From Anaerolineales bacterium (lineage in GTDB: Bacteria; Chloroflexota; Anaerolineae; UBA7937), in NCBI GenBank assembly GCA_030593425.1, contig JAUVHF010000005.1, positions 1 to 22,420 on the forward strand: a stretch of 22,420 nt of DNA, read 5' to 3'. How positions within the stretch are numbered: the stretch's first letter is position 1; the number at the start of each line of letters is the position of its first letter. The notes under the pieces are model-generated. The model ran no database searches, had not been told where the DNA came from, and was given only the letters and a program-made list of their open reading frames with translations. The position numbers and the translations under genes were made by a program. Positions 14,763-22,420 of this stretch are shown here, one piece after another.

Positions 14763-15440
14763 ATGGAAGGAGCAGAAAGGGCAGCCTACCCCGTGAGCGC
14801 CGTGGTGCTGGCCGGAGGTGATAGCCGACGGATGGGCACCGATAAGGCGTTCTTGAAAATGCCCGGCGGCGGGACCATAATAGAAGCTACCCTCTCCAAG
14901 TTGGCGCGGTTGAGCGAGGAGATAATCTTGGTCACCAATCGCACCCAGAGATATGAACCCCTGGGGGTGAAACTGGTGGCCGATATCTATCCTGGAAAGG
15001 GTTCCTTGGGGGGGATATATACCGGGCTCTGCGCCATGAGCCATTCCCACGGCCTGGTTGTGGCCTGTGACATGCCCTTTCTTAAACCCCCTCTTCTTCG
15101 GTATATGCTGGTCATGGCCCCGGAGTACGATGTGGTGGTCCCCCGAGCGGTCCCCTGGGGTGGCTTGAAAGGCCTTAAGGAGGGGGAGGAAACCGCCAAG
15201 GAACATCTCCTGCACCCCCTCCATGCCGTCTATGCAAAGAGTTGCCTAGAACCGATGAGGGATCTCCTGGAGAAGGGAGATTTGAGGATCATAAGTTTCT
15301 ACCCCCGGGTGCGAGTGCGCTATGTCGAAGAGGGAGAGATCGACGTCTTCGATCCAGAGCATCTATCTTTTTTCAACATCAATACACCAGCGGATTTGCG
15401 AAGAGCGGAAGGGTTGCTCCAAAAGGAAGAGCCTTATTGA
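14763..15440 (+). CDS. mobA: Molybdenum cofactor nucleotidyltransferase, MobA-like
   Basis: MobA-type enzymes attach GMP (or CMP in the MocA branch) to molybdopterin. The 225-residue protein has the nucleotide loop LAGGDSRRMGTDKAFL (about 16-31), the metal motif DMPFL, HPLHAVY and the C-terminal NINTPADLRRAE. Between VVVPRAVPW and HPLHAVY it carries about 16 extra residues (GGLKGLKEGEETAKEHLL) compared with E. coli MobA as I recall it. Which nucleotide is used cannot be decided from sequence. Being directly upstream of a xanthine dehydrogenase-family enzyme would fit CTP use, while NINTPADL looks like MobA. The frame is open from 14703, but that falls in the acpP terminator; ATG 14763 follows the promoter. 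Confidence 0.88.
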   Translation: MEGAERAAYPVSAVVLAGGDSRRMGTDKAFLKMPGGGTIIEATLSKLARLSEEIILVTNRTQRYEPLGVKLVADIYPGKGSLGGIYTGLCAMSHSHGLVVACDMPFLKPPLLRYMLVMAPEYDVVVPRAVPWGGLKGLKEGEETAKEHLLHPLHAVYAKSCLEPMRDLLEKGDLRIISFYPRVRVRYVEEGEIDVFDPEHLSFFNINTPADLRRAEGLLQKEEPY

Positions 15441-15458
15441 TAGAGGGAGGGAGAAGAC

Positions 15459-16349
15459 ATGTGGGATGAATATCTCTTTCCCGCTTCCCTGGATGAGGCG
15501 CTGGAGATGCTGGAGGCCCATGGGGGTGAGGCCCGGATCATCGCTGGGGGAACCGATTTAGTCCTCCAGAGCCAACGTGGGCAATGCTCGGCCAAGGTAA
15601 TGGTAGACATAACTCGCATCCCCGGCTTGGACTATATCGAGGAGCGGGATGGTCTGATATACATCGGGGCGCAGGTGACCCATGGTCAGGTGGCGGCCTC
15701 ACCCTTGATCCGCTCTCGAGCGGGGGTGTTGGCCCAGGGGTGTGGTTCGGTGGGGGGGCCACAGATTCGGAACGTGGGGACTTTGGTGGGCAACGTGGTG
15801 AATGCGCTACCCGCCGCTGATGGGGCTATAGCCCTCTTCGCCTTGGATGCCGAGGTGGAGGTGGCGGAGCGAGCAGGGCGCCACTGGACCCCCATCGCTA
15901 CTCTCTACGCCGGGGTGGGGCTTTGCACCGTCGACCCTTGCGCGGCCATGATCACTCAGTTGCGGTTTAGAGCCTTGGGAAAGGGGGAAGCGGGGGCCTT
16001 CGAGCGATTGGCTAAGCGGCGGGCTCTCGTCTTGCCCATTTTGAACGCCGCTGCGATAGTGGGGCTCAAGGGGAATAAAGTCGAAAGAGCGCGGATAGCG
16101 ATAGGCCCCGTGGCACAGACGCCATTTGTAGCCGCCGAGGCCGCGGAAGCGCTGGTAGGGCGAACGCCCGATGAAGACCGCATCTCTCGGGTGGCCCAAC
16201 TTGCGGCTCAGGCTGCTCAACCTCGAGACTCCTTGCTACGAGGCAGCGCGGAGTATCGAAAAGTGATGGCGGGGGTCTTAGTGCGGCGTGCTCTTTGGCG
16301 AGCCGTAGAGGCGGCCTCTTTACAGGAGGGCGAAGATGCCAACTCTTAA
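15459..16349 (+). CDS. Molybdenum hydroxylase FAD-binding subunit (XdhB/CoxM-like)
   Basis: This 296-residue flavoprotein is the middle-sized subunit of a xanthine dehydrogenase-family enzyme and passes electrons from the iron-sulfur clusters to NAD+ or another acceptor. FAD-binding motifs are IIAGGTDL (about 27-34) and GGPQIRNVGTLVGNVVNALPAAD (about 98-120; the usual GN pair is present). A C-terminal CO dehydrogenase flavoprotein-like domain follows. No extra 4Fe-4S cysteine insertion is seen. GGGAGGGAGAAG precedes the ATG, 18 bases after mobA. It overlaps the 2Fe-2S gene by 14 bases, showing coupled synthesis. Confidence 0.93.
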   Translation: MWDEYLFPASLDEALEMLEAHGGEARIIAGGTDLVLQSQRGQCSAKVMVDITRIPGLDYIEERDGLIYIGAQVTHGQVAASPLIRSRAGVLAQGCGSVGGPQIRNVGTLVGNVVNALPAADGAIALFALDAEVEVAERAGRHWTPIATLYAGVGLCTVDPCAAMITQLRFRALGKGEAGAFERLAKRRALVLPILNAAAIVGLKGNKVERARIAIGPVAQTPFVAAEAAEALVGRTPDEDRISRVAQLAAQAAQPRDSLLRGSAEYRKVMAGVLVRRALWRAVEAASLQEGEDANS

Positions 16350-16818
16350 GATGATCTTGAACGGCCAGGAGGTTTTCGTTGATGTTGAGGCTGGGGATCT
16401 CTTGGCTGACGTTTTGCGTGACAAATTGGGGCTCATCGGCACCAAAATCTCTTGTGGGGAGGGCGAGTGTGGGGCTTGCGCCGTATTGGTGGATGGCAGA
16501 GCTGTAGATTCCTGCCTCTATCCGGCCCTCAAAGCCCAAGGGCGAGAGGTGACCACCATTGAGGGGTTGGGGCAGGATAACCGGTTGGATCCGATACAGC
16601 AGGCCTTCATAGATAAGACAGCCCCCCAATGTGGCTATTGCATCCCGGGCATGGTCATCTCGGCCAAGGCTCTGTTGGACGAAAACCCTCACCCTACCCG
16701 GCAAGAGATCGAGGAGGGGATCTCTGGCAACCTATGCCGTTGCACCGGGTACTATCAGATCATAGAGGCGATCGAGTTGGCTGCAGAGCGATTGGCGGAG
16801 AAGGGAGGCCCGAAATGA
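16336..16818 (+). CDS. Molybdenum hydroxylase 2Fe-2S subunit
   Basis: This 160-residue small subunit carries two 2Fe-2S clusters. The plant ferredoxin-like N-terminal cluster uses C40, C45, C48 and C60. The helical C-terminal cluster uses C99, C102, C134 and C136 (QCGYC and NLCRCTGY). The usual CGFCTPG is CGYCIPG here. It relays electrons from the molybdenum site to FAD. The ATG has AGGAGGGCG upstream, inside the end of the FAD gene, and the TGA overlaps the large-subunit ATG (ATGA). Confidence 0.95.
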   Translation: MPTLKMILNGQEVFVDVEAGDLLADVLRDKLGLIGTKISCGEGECGACAVLVDGRAVDSCLYPALKAQGREVTTIEGLGQDNRLDPIQQAFIDKTAPQCGYCIPGMVISAKALLDENPHPTRQEIEEGISGNLCRCTGYYQIIEAIELAAERLAEKGGPK

Positions 16819-19040
16819 GCAACAGGGTCGTGGGACAAAGCGTGCCCAAGATAGATGCCGCTACCAAGGTAAGAGGGCAGCGGAAGTTCCCCCAGGATTT
16901 CAACATGAAGGGCCAACTCTACGCTAAGGTGGTGTGGAGTGAATACCCCCACGCGCGCGTCTTGAAGATAGATGTTAGCCCAGCGGAGGCCTTGCCTGGC
17001 GTGGTGGCGATCCTCACCAGCAAGGACGTGCCGGTGAACGAGTATGGGATCAACATCGTGGATCAGCCGGTGCTGGTGGGGGAGGGGGAAAAGGTGCGCT
17101 GGCTGGGGGATCGGATAGCCATCGTTATCGGGGAGAGCGAAAAGATAGCCCAGGAGGCCCGCCAACTAGTGCGGGTGGAGTATGAGCCTCTACCGGTGGT
17201 AAGCGACCCCCGCGAGGCGATGAAGCCAGGTGCGCCCTTGATCCACGAGGAGCGGGGCGATAGCAACATCCTCAAGCATGTTAAGATACGCAAAGGGGAT
17301 ATAGAGAAGGGGTTCGCTGAGGCGGACGTGGTGATCGAAAAGTACTATCTCACCCCTCACGTGGAGCACGCCTATATGCAGCCCGAGGCCGGAGTGGGGT
17401 ATATCGACGAGAAGGGGCGGGTGACGGTCATCGCGGCCGCTCAGTGGTCTCACGATGACCTCCACCAGATCTCCCATATGTTGGATCTGCCCCTAGATCA
17501 GGTACGAGAGATCGTGCCCGCCATTGGCGGAGCCTTCGGCGGACGAGAGGATATGTATATCCAACACCTGTTGGCCCTTTGTGCCTACTGCGTCCGCCGA
17601 CCGGTGAAAATGGTTTTCGATCGAGAGGAGTCGATCCGAAATACGGGCAAACGCCACCCTTACTATATGAAATATAGGACCGGGGCTACCAGGGACGGCA
17701 AGTTGACCGCCGTGGAGATCGAGTTGATCTCCGATGCGGGGGGCTATGCTTCCACCAGCATCCCCGTGCTCAATAACGCCGCCAGTTTTGCCGCTGGCCC
17801 TTATGTGGTGCCCCATGCCAAGGTGGACGCCTATACCGTCTATACTAATAACGCGGTCACCATGGCCATGCGAGGCTTTGGCTCCACCCAGCCCGCTTTC
17901 GCCTACGAGATGCAGATGAACAAACTGGCGGAGGCACTAGGGGTGGATCCGGTTGAACTGAGGATGAAGAATTTGCTGGAGGATGGCTCCATTGCTTTGA
18001 CTGGGAACCCCATGCCTAAGGGGGTAGGGATCAAGGAGACCTTGCGCCAGGCAGCGTTGGGTGCGGGCTGGCGGGAGGAAGGGGACCAGTGGATCAAGCC
18101 CGATTTGGGCACCCCCTCGGCTCCCTATAGGCGAAGGGGTATCGGCGTGGCTTGTGGCTATAAGAATGTGGGCTATTCCTTCGGCTTCGACGATAAATCC
18201 AAGGTGATCGTGGAGTTGGCCCTAGATGAATCGGGAGAGGTCGCTCGGGCTCTAGTGAAGTTGGGGGCCTCGGACCAGGGGATGGGAGCCCATACCGCCT
18301 TGGCCCAGATCGCCGCGGAGGCGCTAGGGATCGATTATGAGAAGGTGCGGGTGGCGTTGGTGGATACCTCCGTGGTGCCCAACGGCGGGAGTTGCTCTGC
18401 CTCTCGCCATGTCTACATGTCCGGAAACGCCATCATACGGGCTTGCCAGGAGGCGGTCCGGAAGCGTCAGGAAGCGCTCCGGACGGGAGAGAGGCGGGTC
18501 AGTGTTGAGTATGAGTATCATGGGCGGAGCGTCCGTCCCACCACGCCATACGATGACGAGAATGGGATGTGTGACCCTCACATCAGTTATGGCTATACAA
18601 GCCAGATTGCCCTGGTGGAGGTGGATGTAGAGACCGGGCAGACGGAGGTGCTCAAGTTCTTGGCCGCTCAGGATGTGGGGAAGGCGATAAACCCGGAGAT
18701 GGTGAAGGGGCAGGCTGGTGGGGGGGTGCATATGGGCCTGGGCTATGCCCTCACCGAGGAGTTCATCCAGAAGGAGGGGCTGGTCAAGACCCGTCGCTTC
18801 AGCGAGTACCATATCCCCACCGTGGCCGATATGCCCCGGGAGTTCATACCGTTCATCGTGGAGGTGCCCGACCCCACAGGCCCCTTCGGAGCCAAGGGGG
18901 TGGGGGAGATGACCACCTTGCCCACCGCGCCGGCTATCATCTCCGCCATCCACGACGCGGTGGGCGTCTGGATCGATAACCTCCCGGCTACGGCGGAGAA
19001 GGTGTGGTGGAAGATGAGGGAGAAGGCGGGAATGGCCTAA
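16815..19040 (+). CDS. Molybdenum hydroxylase large (molybdopterin-binding) subunit, XdhA-like
   Basis: This 741-residue subunit binds the molybdenum cofactor and hydroxylates the substrate. Key blocks are GGAFGGRED (near 237-245), AMRGFGSTQPAFAYEMQ (near 350), GSCSASRHVYMSGNAI, and the C-terminal GAKGVGEM with the predicted catalytic glutamate E698. The CO dehydrogenase active-site cysteine loop (AYRCSFR) is absent, so this is not CoxL. Xanthine is possible, but related enzymes act on nicotinate, purines or other N-heterocycles and aldehydes. ATG 16815 overlaps the small-subunit stop by ATGA. The longer frame from 16629 is just overlap with the small-subunit gene. Together with the two genes before it, this forms a complete three-subunit enzyme. 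Confidence 0.93.
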   Translation: MSNRVVGQSVPKIDAATKVRGQRKFPQDFNMKGQLYAKVVWSEYPHARVLKIDVSPAEALPGVVAILTSKDVPVNEYGINIVDQPVLVGEGEKVRWLGDRIAIVIGESEKIAQEARQLVRVEYEPLPVVSDPREAMKPGAPLIHEERGDSNILKHVKIRKGDIEKGFAEADVVIEKYYLTPHVEHAYMQPEAGVGYIDEKGRVTVIAAAQWSHDDLHQISHMLDLPLDQVREIVPAIGGAFGGREDMYIQHLLALCAYCVRRPVKMVFDREESIRNTGKRHPYYMKYRTGATRDGKLTAVEIELISDAGGYASTSIPVLNNAASFAAGPYVVPHAKVDAYTVYTNNAVTMAMRGFGSTQPAFAYEMQMNKLAEALGVDPVELRMKNLLEDGSIALTGNPMPKGVGIKETLRQAALGAGWREEGDQWIKPDLGTPSAPYRRRGIGVACGYKNVGYSFGFDDKSKVIVELALDESGEVARALVKLGASDQGMGAHTALAQIAAEALGIDYEKVRVALVDTSVVPNGGSCSASRHVYMSGNAIIRACQEAVRKRQEALRTGERRVSVEYEYHGRSVRPTTPYDDENGMCDPHISYGYTSQIALVEVDVETGQTEVLKFLAAQDVGKAINPEMVKGQAGGGVHMGLGYALTEEFIQKEGLVKTRRFSEYHIPTVADMPREFIPFIVEVPDPTGPFGAKGVGEMTTLPTAPAIISAIHDAVGVWIDNLPATAEKVWWKMREKAGMA

Positions 19041-19070
19041 ACGGTGTTAGTCTAGCAGTAGGCGCAGGAA

Positions 19071-19997
19071 GTGACGATAGTCGCTGGATTCAACAGTGGC
19101 TTTTTCCTGACGATGGTTGCCGACAGCCGACTCACTGGCTTTACGCAGGATGGAAAGCCACGTACCTATAGGGATGTTTGTCAGAAGATATTCCCCATAG
19201 GGGATTATGCTCTGATGGGGTTTGCAGGCTTTGAAGAGCCGTCGGGGCTTGCGATGTCGGCTGTGTATGATCGTAACTCGCGCGAAGGTTTATCTTGGCT
19301 GTTGGATGAATCAAGCGCCCGGCAAACGCTTGAGGATGCTCTGCGTCCTTGCCCCTTAGTGATTGAGGGTAGGCCCATCTGTCAGATCATGATCGGATTC
19401 GTCGATCCTGCCGGGTTGGTGATTGAGAACAGGGCAAGACCGGGAACTGTGTTAATTGCACTTGCGTGCAGACCTTTCAGTTATCGCAAGATTATGTTTA
19501 GCTTTGAGTTGCTGGGTTCTGGTGCCATCATAAGGGACGATATTGAAAAGACGAGAGCGTACATGGACGTTTTCAATTTCGGGGATGCATCGACGGAATT
19601 GGGAATCCGGCATAAGACGATTTGGACGATGCATGTAGTTGGGGGGCTTGTTGAACGTCATGGAATACGGACGGTTGGTGGCTTGTATCAACCGGCCTAT
19701 CTGACTCCGAAGGGCTGGAGTGGGGTTCCCTACCGTATGTGGGTGGAACTTGGCAAGGGACTTGGCACCTTCGTTAACATGAAGATCGAGCAAGGGCGCT
19801 GGGTGCAGGAGTATGAACCTACTGGAAAGCGCGTGGTGATCGGCACCCCCTTTGAGGATGATTTCACCTTCAGGGACTTGAACCTGAACAAGATATTCGA
19901 CCCTCGTGTAGATCTATCACCGGATGGACCTGGCATCGAGAAGGAGACTAGCCCACAGTTAGTCTATGAACTTCTGGGGTTTGATTCGGAGGCGTAA
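19071..19997 (+). CDS. Proteasome-like Ntn hydrolase family protein
   Basis: This 308-residue protein opens TIVAGFNSGFFLTMVADSRLTG after the initiator Met, like proteasome beta and HslV subunits (TTIV...ADSR). Numbering the exposed Thr as 1, Asp falls exactly at 17 and a lysine in QKIFPIGDYALMGFAG at 38, against Lys33 in beta subunits. Removing Met would expose the nucleophile. The start is forced: an in-frame TAG at 19059-19061 lies just before GTG 19071, and no other start codon lies between. The ribosome site is poor (TAGGCG). It is longer than a beta subunit, with an unplaced C-terminal 100-150 residues. Sampled lines are about 50-55% GC against about 65% in a sampled line of the large-subunit gene, suggesting separate origin. 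Function and substrate are unknown. Confidence 0.72.
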   Translation: MTIVAGFNSGFFLTMVADSRLTGFTQDGKPRTYRDVCQKIFPIGDYALMGFAGFEEPSGLAMSAVYDRNSREGLSWLLDESSARQTLEDALRPCPLVIEGRPICQIMIGFVDPAGLVIENRARPGTVLIALACRPFSYRKIMFSFELLGSGAIIRDDIEKTRAYMDVFNFGDASTELGIRHKTIWTMHVVGGLVERHGIRTVGGLYQPAYLTPKGWSGVPYRMWVELGKGLGTFVNMKIEQGRWVQEYEPTGKRVVIGTPFEDDFTFRDLNLNKIFDPRVDLSPDGPGIEKETSPQLVYELLGFDSEA

Positions 19998-20011
19998 GCA
20001 AGGAGAATCAA

Positions 20012-22420
20012 GTGGAGAAGGTTGAACTTTGGATCAACGGACAGCCCTACGCGGTTGTCATCGAAAAGAAGACGACGCTTCTCGATGTGCTCCGGGACCA
20101 GTTGCACCTCACGGGGACGAAGAACGGTTGCGGCCATAACGCCTGTGGGGCTTGCAAGGTGATCGTCGATGGGGAGGCGGTCAACTCCTGCGTCTACCCG
20201 GCTAAGAGAGCGGTGGGAAAGAGGATAGAGACCATCGAGGGGCTAGCCAGAGATGATGAACTTCACCCCTTGCAAGAGGCGTTCGTCCGCCGAGGGGCGG
20301 TACAGTGCGGCTTCTGCACCCCGGGCTTCATCATGGCCGCCAAGGCACTTTTGGATAGAAACCCTCGACCCGCGGGGGAAGAGATCGTTGAGGCTCTAAC
20401 CGGCAACCTATGCCGGTGTACCGGCTATACCAAGATATTAGAGGCGGTGGAGGAAGTAGCGGGCTTGCCAGTGGAGGCGAAACCACCTCTGGTGGAGAAA
20501 GAGCCTCTCCACACGGTAGGGCTCTCCCTCCCCAGGCCCGATGCTGTGGAGAAGGTGACGGGAAAGGCCCTCTATGCGGCGGATCTCTATTTCGACGGTA
20601 TGCTATACGCCAAGGTGCTGCGCAGCAAATACCCTCATGCGCGACTGCTCAAAATCGACACCGGTAAGGCGAAAGCCCGGCGTGGTGTGGCAGCCGTCTT
20701 GACCGCAGAGGATATTCCGGGTGAGAAGAATCACGGCTTGGCCCGGCCCGACTGGCCGGTCTTAGCCTATGATAAGGTACGCTACCTGGGGGATGCCATC
20801 GCCATTGTAGCCGCGGAGTCGGAGGAGATAGCCGAGGAGGCGCTGGAACTGATCGAGGTGGAATATGAGCCTCTTCCCATCGTCTCCTCGCCGGAGGAGG
20901 CCCTAGCGCCTGGTGCGCCGCCCATTCATGAGGAAGGGAATACACTAGAACATATCAAGGTGCGCAAGGGTGATGTGGAGCAGGCTTTTTCCCAGGCGGA
21001 GATCATGGTAGAGAGCGAGTTTTGGACCCCCTCCGGTGATCACTGTTTCTTGGAGCCAGAGGCGGGAGTGGCTACCATCGATGAGGATGAGATAACCGTC
21101 TATGTGGGCTCTCAGATCCCCTTCGCCGATCGGCGCCAGATCGCAGCCTCCCTGGCCATCCCTGAGGAGAAGGTGCGGGTCATACAGACTGGGGTAGGGG
21201 GGGCCTTTGGTGGCAAGGAGGATATCTCCGTCCAGATCCACCTGGCCCTCTTAGCCCAAGCCACGGGTCGGCCGGTGAGACTGGTCTGGAGTCGCCAGGA
21301 ATCGATGATCACCCACCCCAAGAGGCATCAGACCAGCATCTGGATGAAGACCGGAGCCACGAGAGAGGGTAAATTGTTGGCGATGGAGGCTCGTATCCTG
21401 GGAGACTCTGGCGCCTATGCCTCACTGGGGCCCTACGTGATGACCCGGGCAGCGACTCATTCGACCGGGCCCTACGAGGTGCCGCATGTGAAGGTCGATT
21501 GCTACGCCACCTACACCAACAACCCTCCGGCAGGGGCCTATCGGGGTTTTGGCGCTCCGCAGGCCCATTTCGCTGCCGAGAGCCAGATGGATATCTTGGC
21601 GCGCAAGTTGGGCCTGGATCCCCTAGAGTTGCGAAGGCGAAACGCCCTACGAGTGGGCTCCGTGACGGCCACGGGGCAGGTCTTGAGGGAGAGTGTGGGG
21701 CTAGTGAGGACCATAGATAAGGTAGCCCAGGCTACAGAGGGTTGGCCCGGCTGGGTAGAGGCAGCCCCAGAGGGCAAACGCCGGGGTTGGGGCTTGGCCT
21801 GCGCCTACAAGAACGTGGGCCTGGGGGGTAGCGCACCCGATTCAGCGGGGGCAAGGGTTGAGGTTCTAGAGGAGGGGCGAGTGGAGGTGCGCGCCGGGGC
21901 TGCAGAGGTGGGCCAGGGGATAGTTGCCGTCTTGGCCCAGGTGGTGGCCGAGGAACTGGGCCTGCCTCATGATAAAGTGAAGGTATTGGTGGCAGACACG
22001 GCGCTGACCCCCAACGGGGGGGCTACCACCGCCTCTCGCCAGAGTTTTATCACCGGTAACGCGGCCCGACTGGCAGCGCAGGAGGTCAAAAGAACCCTTG
22101 CCGGTCTGGCAGGTGAGGCACTCAGCGTCCCAGCCGATAGTCTCATCTTCGAGAGAGAGCGGATCGAGGCAGAGGATGGCCGGTCCTTGACGCTGCAGGA
22201 GGCAACCCGTCTGGCCAAAGAGAAGGGGAAATCGCTCTCGGCTTCCTCCATATACACCGCCCCTCGAACTGTCAATCTAGGGGAGAAGGGGGACGCCCAC
22301 TTCGCCTACGGTTACGCCACCCAGGCGGCCCAAGTAGAGGTTGACATAAGCACAGGCGAGGTGAAGGTGGTGAGGGTGGTGGCGGCCCACGATGTAGGGA
22401 GGGCCATCAACCCCTTGGCT
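20012..22420 (+). CDS. Fused 2Fe-2S / molybdopterin xanthine dehydrogenase-like protein (selenium-dependent type), cut by window edge
   Basis: This frame is open for 803 codons to the window end. Residues 1-160 are a two-cluster 2Fe-2S domain (C40, C45, C48, C60; C98, C101, C133, C135). From about residue 170 a molybdopterin large-subunit domain follows, with GVGGAFGGKED, AYRGFGAPQ, NGGATTASRQ and AHDVGRAINP. The C-terminal catalytic KGVGE segment lies beyond the edge. This fused architecture of about 850 residues matches the predicted selenium-dependent xanthine dehydrogenase group. In that group selenium is a labile ligand, not selenocysteine, so no recoded UGA is expected and none is seen. 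The YqeB-like gene at 10292 supports the assignment. GTG 20012 has AAGGAG upstream. It would need a FAD subunit from elsewhere, perhaps the one at 15459. Confidence 0.88.
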   Translation, partial: MEKVELWINGQPYAVVIEKKTTLLDVLRDQLHLTGTKNGCGHNACGACKVIVDGEAVNSCVYPAKRAVGKRIETIEGLARDDELHPLQEAFVRRGAVQCGFCTPGFIMAAKALLDRNPRPAGEEIVEALTGNLCRCTGYTKILEAVEEVAGLPVEAKPPLVEKEPLHTVGLSLPRPDAVEKVTGKALYAADLYFDGMLYAKVLRSKYPHARLLKIDTGKAKARRGVAAVLTAEDIPGEKNHGLARPDWPVLAYDKVRYLGDAIAIVAAESEEIAEEALELIEVEYEPLPIVSSPEEALAPGAPPIHEEGNTLEHIKVRKGDVEQAFSQAEIMVESEFWTPSGDHCFLEPEAGVATIDEDEITVYVGSQIPFADRRQIAASLAIPEEKVRVIQTGVGGAFGGKEDISVQIHLALLAQATGRPVRLVWSRQESMITHPKRHQTSIWMKTGATREGKLLAMEARILGDSGAYASLGPYVMTRAATHSTGPYEVPHVKVDCYATYTNNPPAGAYRGFGAPQAHFAAESQMDILARKLGLDPLELRRRNALRVGSVTATGQVLRESVGLVRTIDKVAQATEGWPGWVEAAPEGKRRGWGLACAYKNVGLGGSAPDSAGARVEVLEEGRVEVRAGAAEVGQGIVAVLAQVVAEELGLPHDKVKVLVADTALTPNGGATTASRQSFITGNAARLAAQEVKRTLAGLAGEALSVPADSLIFERERIEAEDGRSLTLQEATRLAKEKGKSLSASSIYTAPRTVNLGEKGDAHFAYGYATQAAQVEVDISTGEVKVVRVVAAHDVGRAINPLA

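Noticed and set aside
16629..16814. Long N-terminal extension of the large hydroxylase subunit
   Set aside because: It is the small-subunit gene read in another frame; ATG 16815 is coupled to the small-subunit stop.
16815..19040. Aerobic CO dehydrogenase large subunit CoxL
   Set aside because: The AYRCSFR active-site loop is absent; the equivalent stretch reads AMRGFGSTQ.
20012..22420. Selenocysteine-encoding UGA in the fused hydroxylase
   Set aside because: No in-frame stop is present; the family is thought to use a labile selenium ligand.
1..22420. CRISPR arrays, tRNA genes, insertion sequences or prophage genes
   Set aside because: No regularly spaced direct repeats, cloverleaf-like sequences, transposase or integrase motifs were seen by eye.

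Overview
The window is a dense bacterial segment of high GC content. Genes are short-spaced, often translationally coupled, and use GTG and TTG starts freely. Gene content, a pseudokinase joined to a PQQ-type beta-propeller, and several small lineage-type proteins suggest a Chloroflexota (Anaerolineae-like or related) genome, possibly metagenome-derived. That assignment is inference, held at low to moderate confidence. No tRNA, rRNA, CRISPR array, transposase or phage gene was seen.

Region 1 (1-1652, minus) is an operon: GT2 glycosyltransferase, moaC, then thrC (cut by the left edge), joined by two ATGA overlaps. A short divergent promoter region separates it from region 2 (1755-3766, plus), ftsY and prfB. 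prfB uses the classic programmed +1 frameshift at CTT TGA C. Region 3 holds ilvE on the minus strand (3854-4785), broken by an apparent one-base deletion, and a divergent 8-oxoguanine deaminase-type amidohydrolase (4853-6202).

Region 4 (6203-8962) has a repeat- and hairpin-rich intergenic patch, a very basic 70-residue protein, an 82-residue acidic-tailed protein, and a 611-residue pseudokinase fused to eight propeller repeats. Region 5 (9007-12258, plus) has an MFS transporter, a YqeB/EF2563-type accessory protein for selenium-dependent molybdenum hydroxylases, and hemW. Region 6 (12255-14288, minus) is a two-gene isoprenoid operon: type 2 IPP isomerase and a short-chain polyprenyl diphosphate synthase. 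It faces acpP across back-to-back consensus promoters.

Region 7 (14763-22420, plus) is the molybdenum hydroxylase locus. It holds mobA, a split three-subunit hydroxylase (FAD, 2Fe-2S, Mo), an orphan proteasome-like Ntn hydrolase of different base composition, and a fused 2Fe-2S/Mo xanthine dehydrogenase-like protein that runs off the right edge. With moaC, mobA, the YqeB-like protein and the 8-oxoguanine deaminase, the window supports molybdenum cofactor assembly and purine or other N-heterocycle catabolism. The substrates of the two hydroxylases cannot be read from the sequence.

Three genes (pseudokinase, MFS, mobA) have a strong -10 box only 4-10 bases before the likely start codon, so they may be leaderless. 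The most unusual items are the Ntn hydrolase between the two hydroxylase sets, the degenerate kinase-propeller protein, and the small basic protein with a 15-bp hairpin in its leader.
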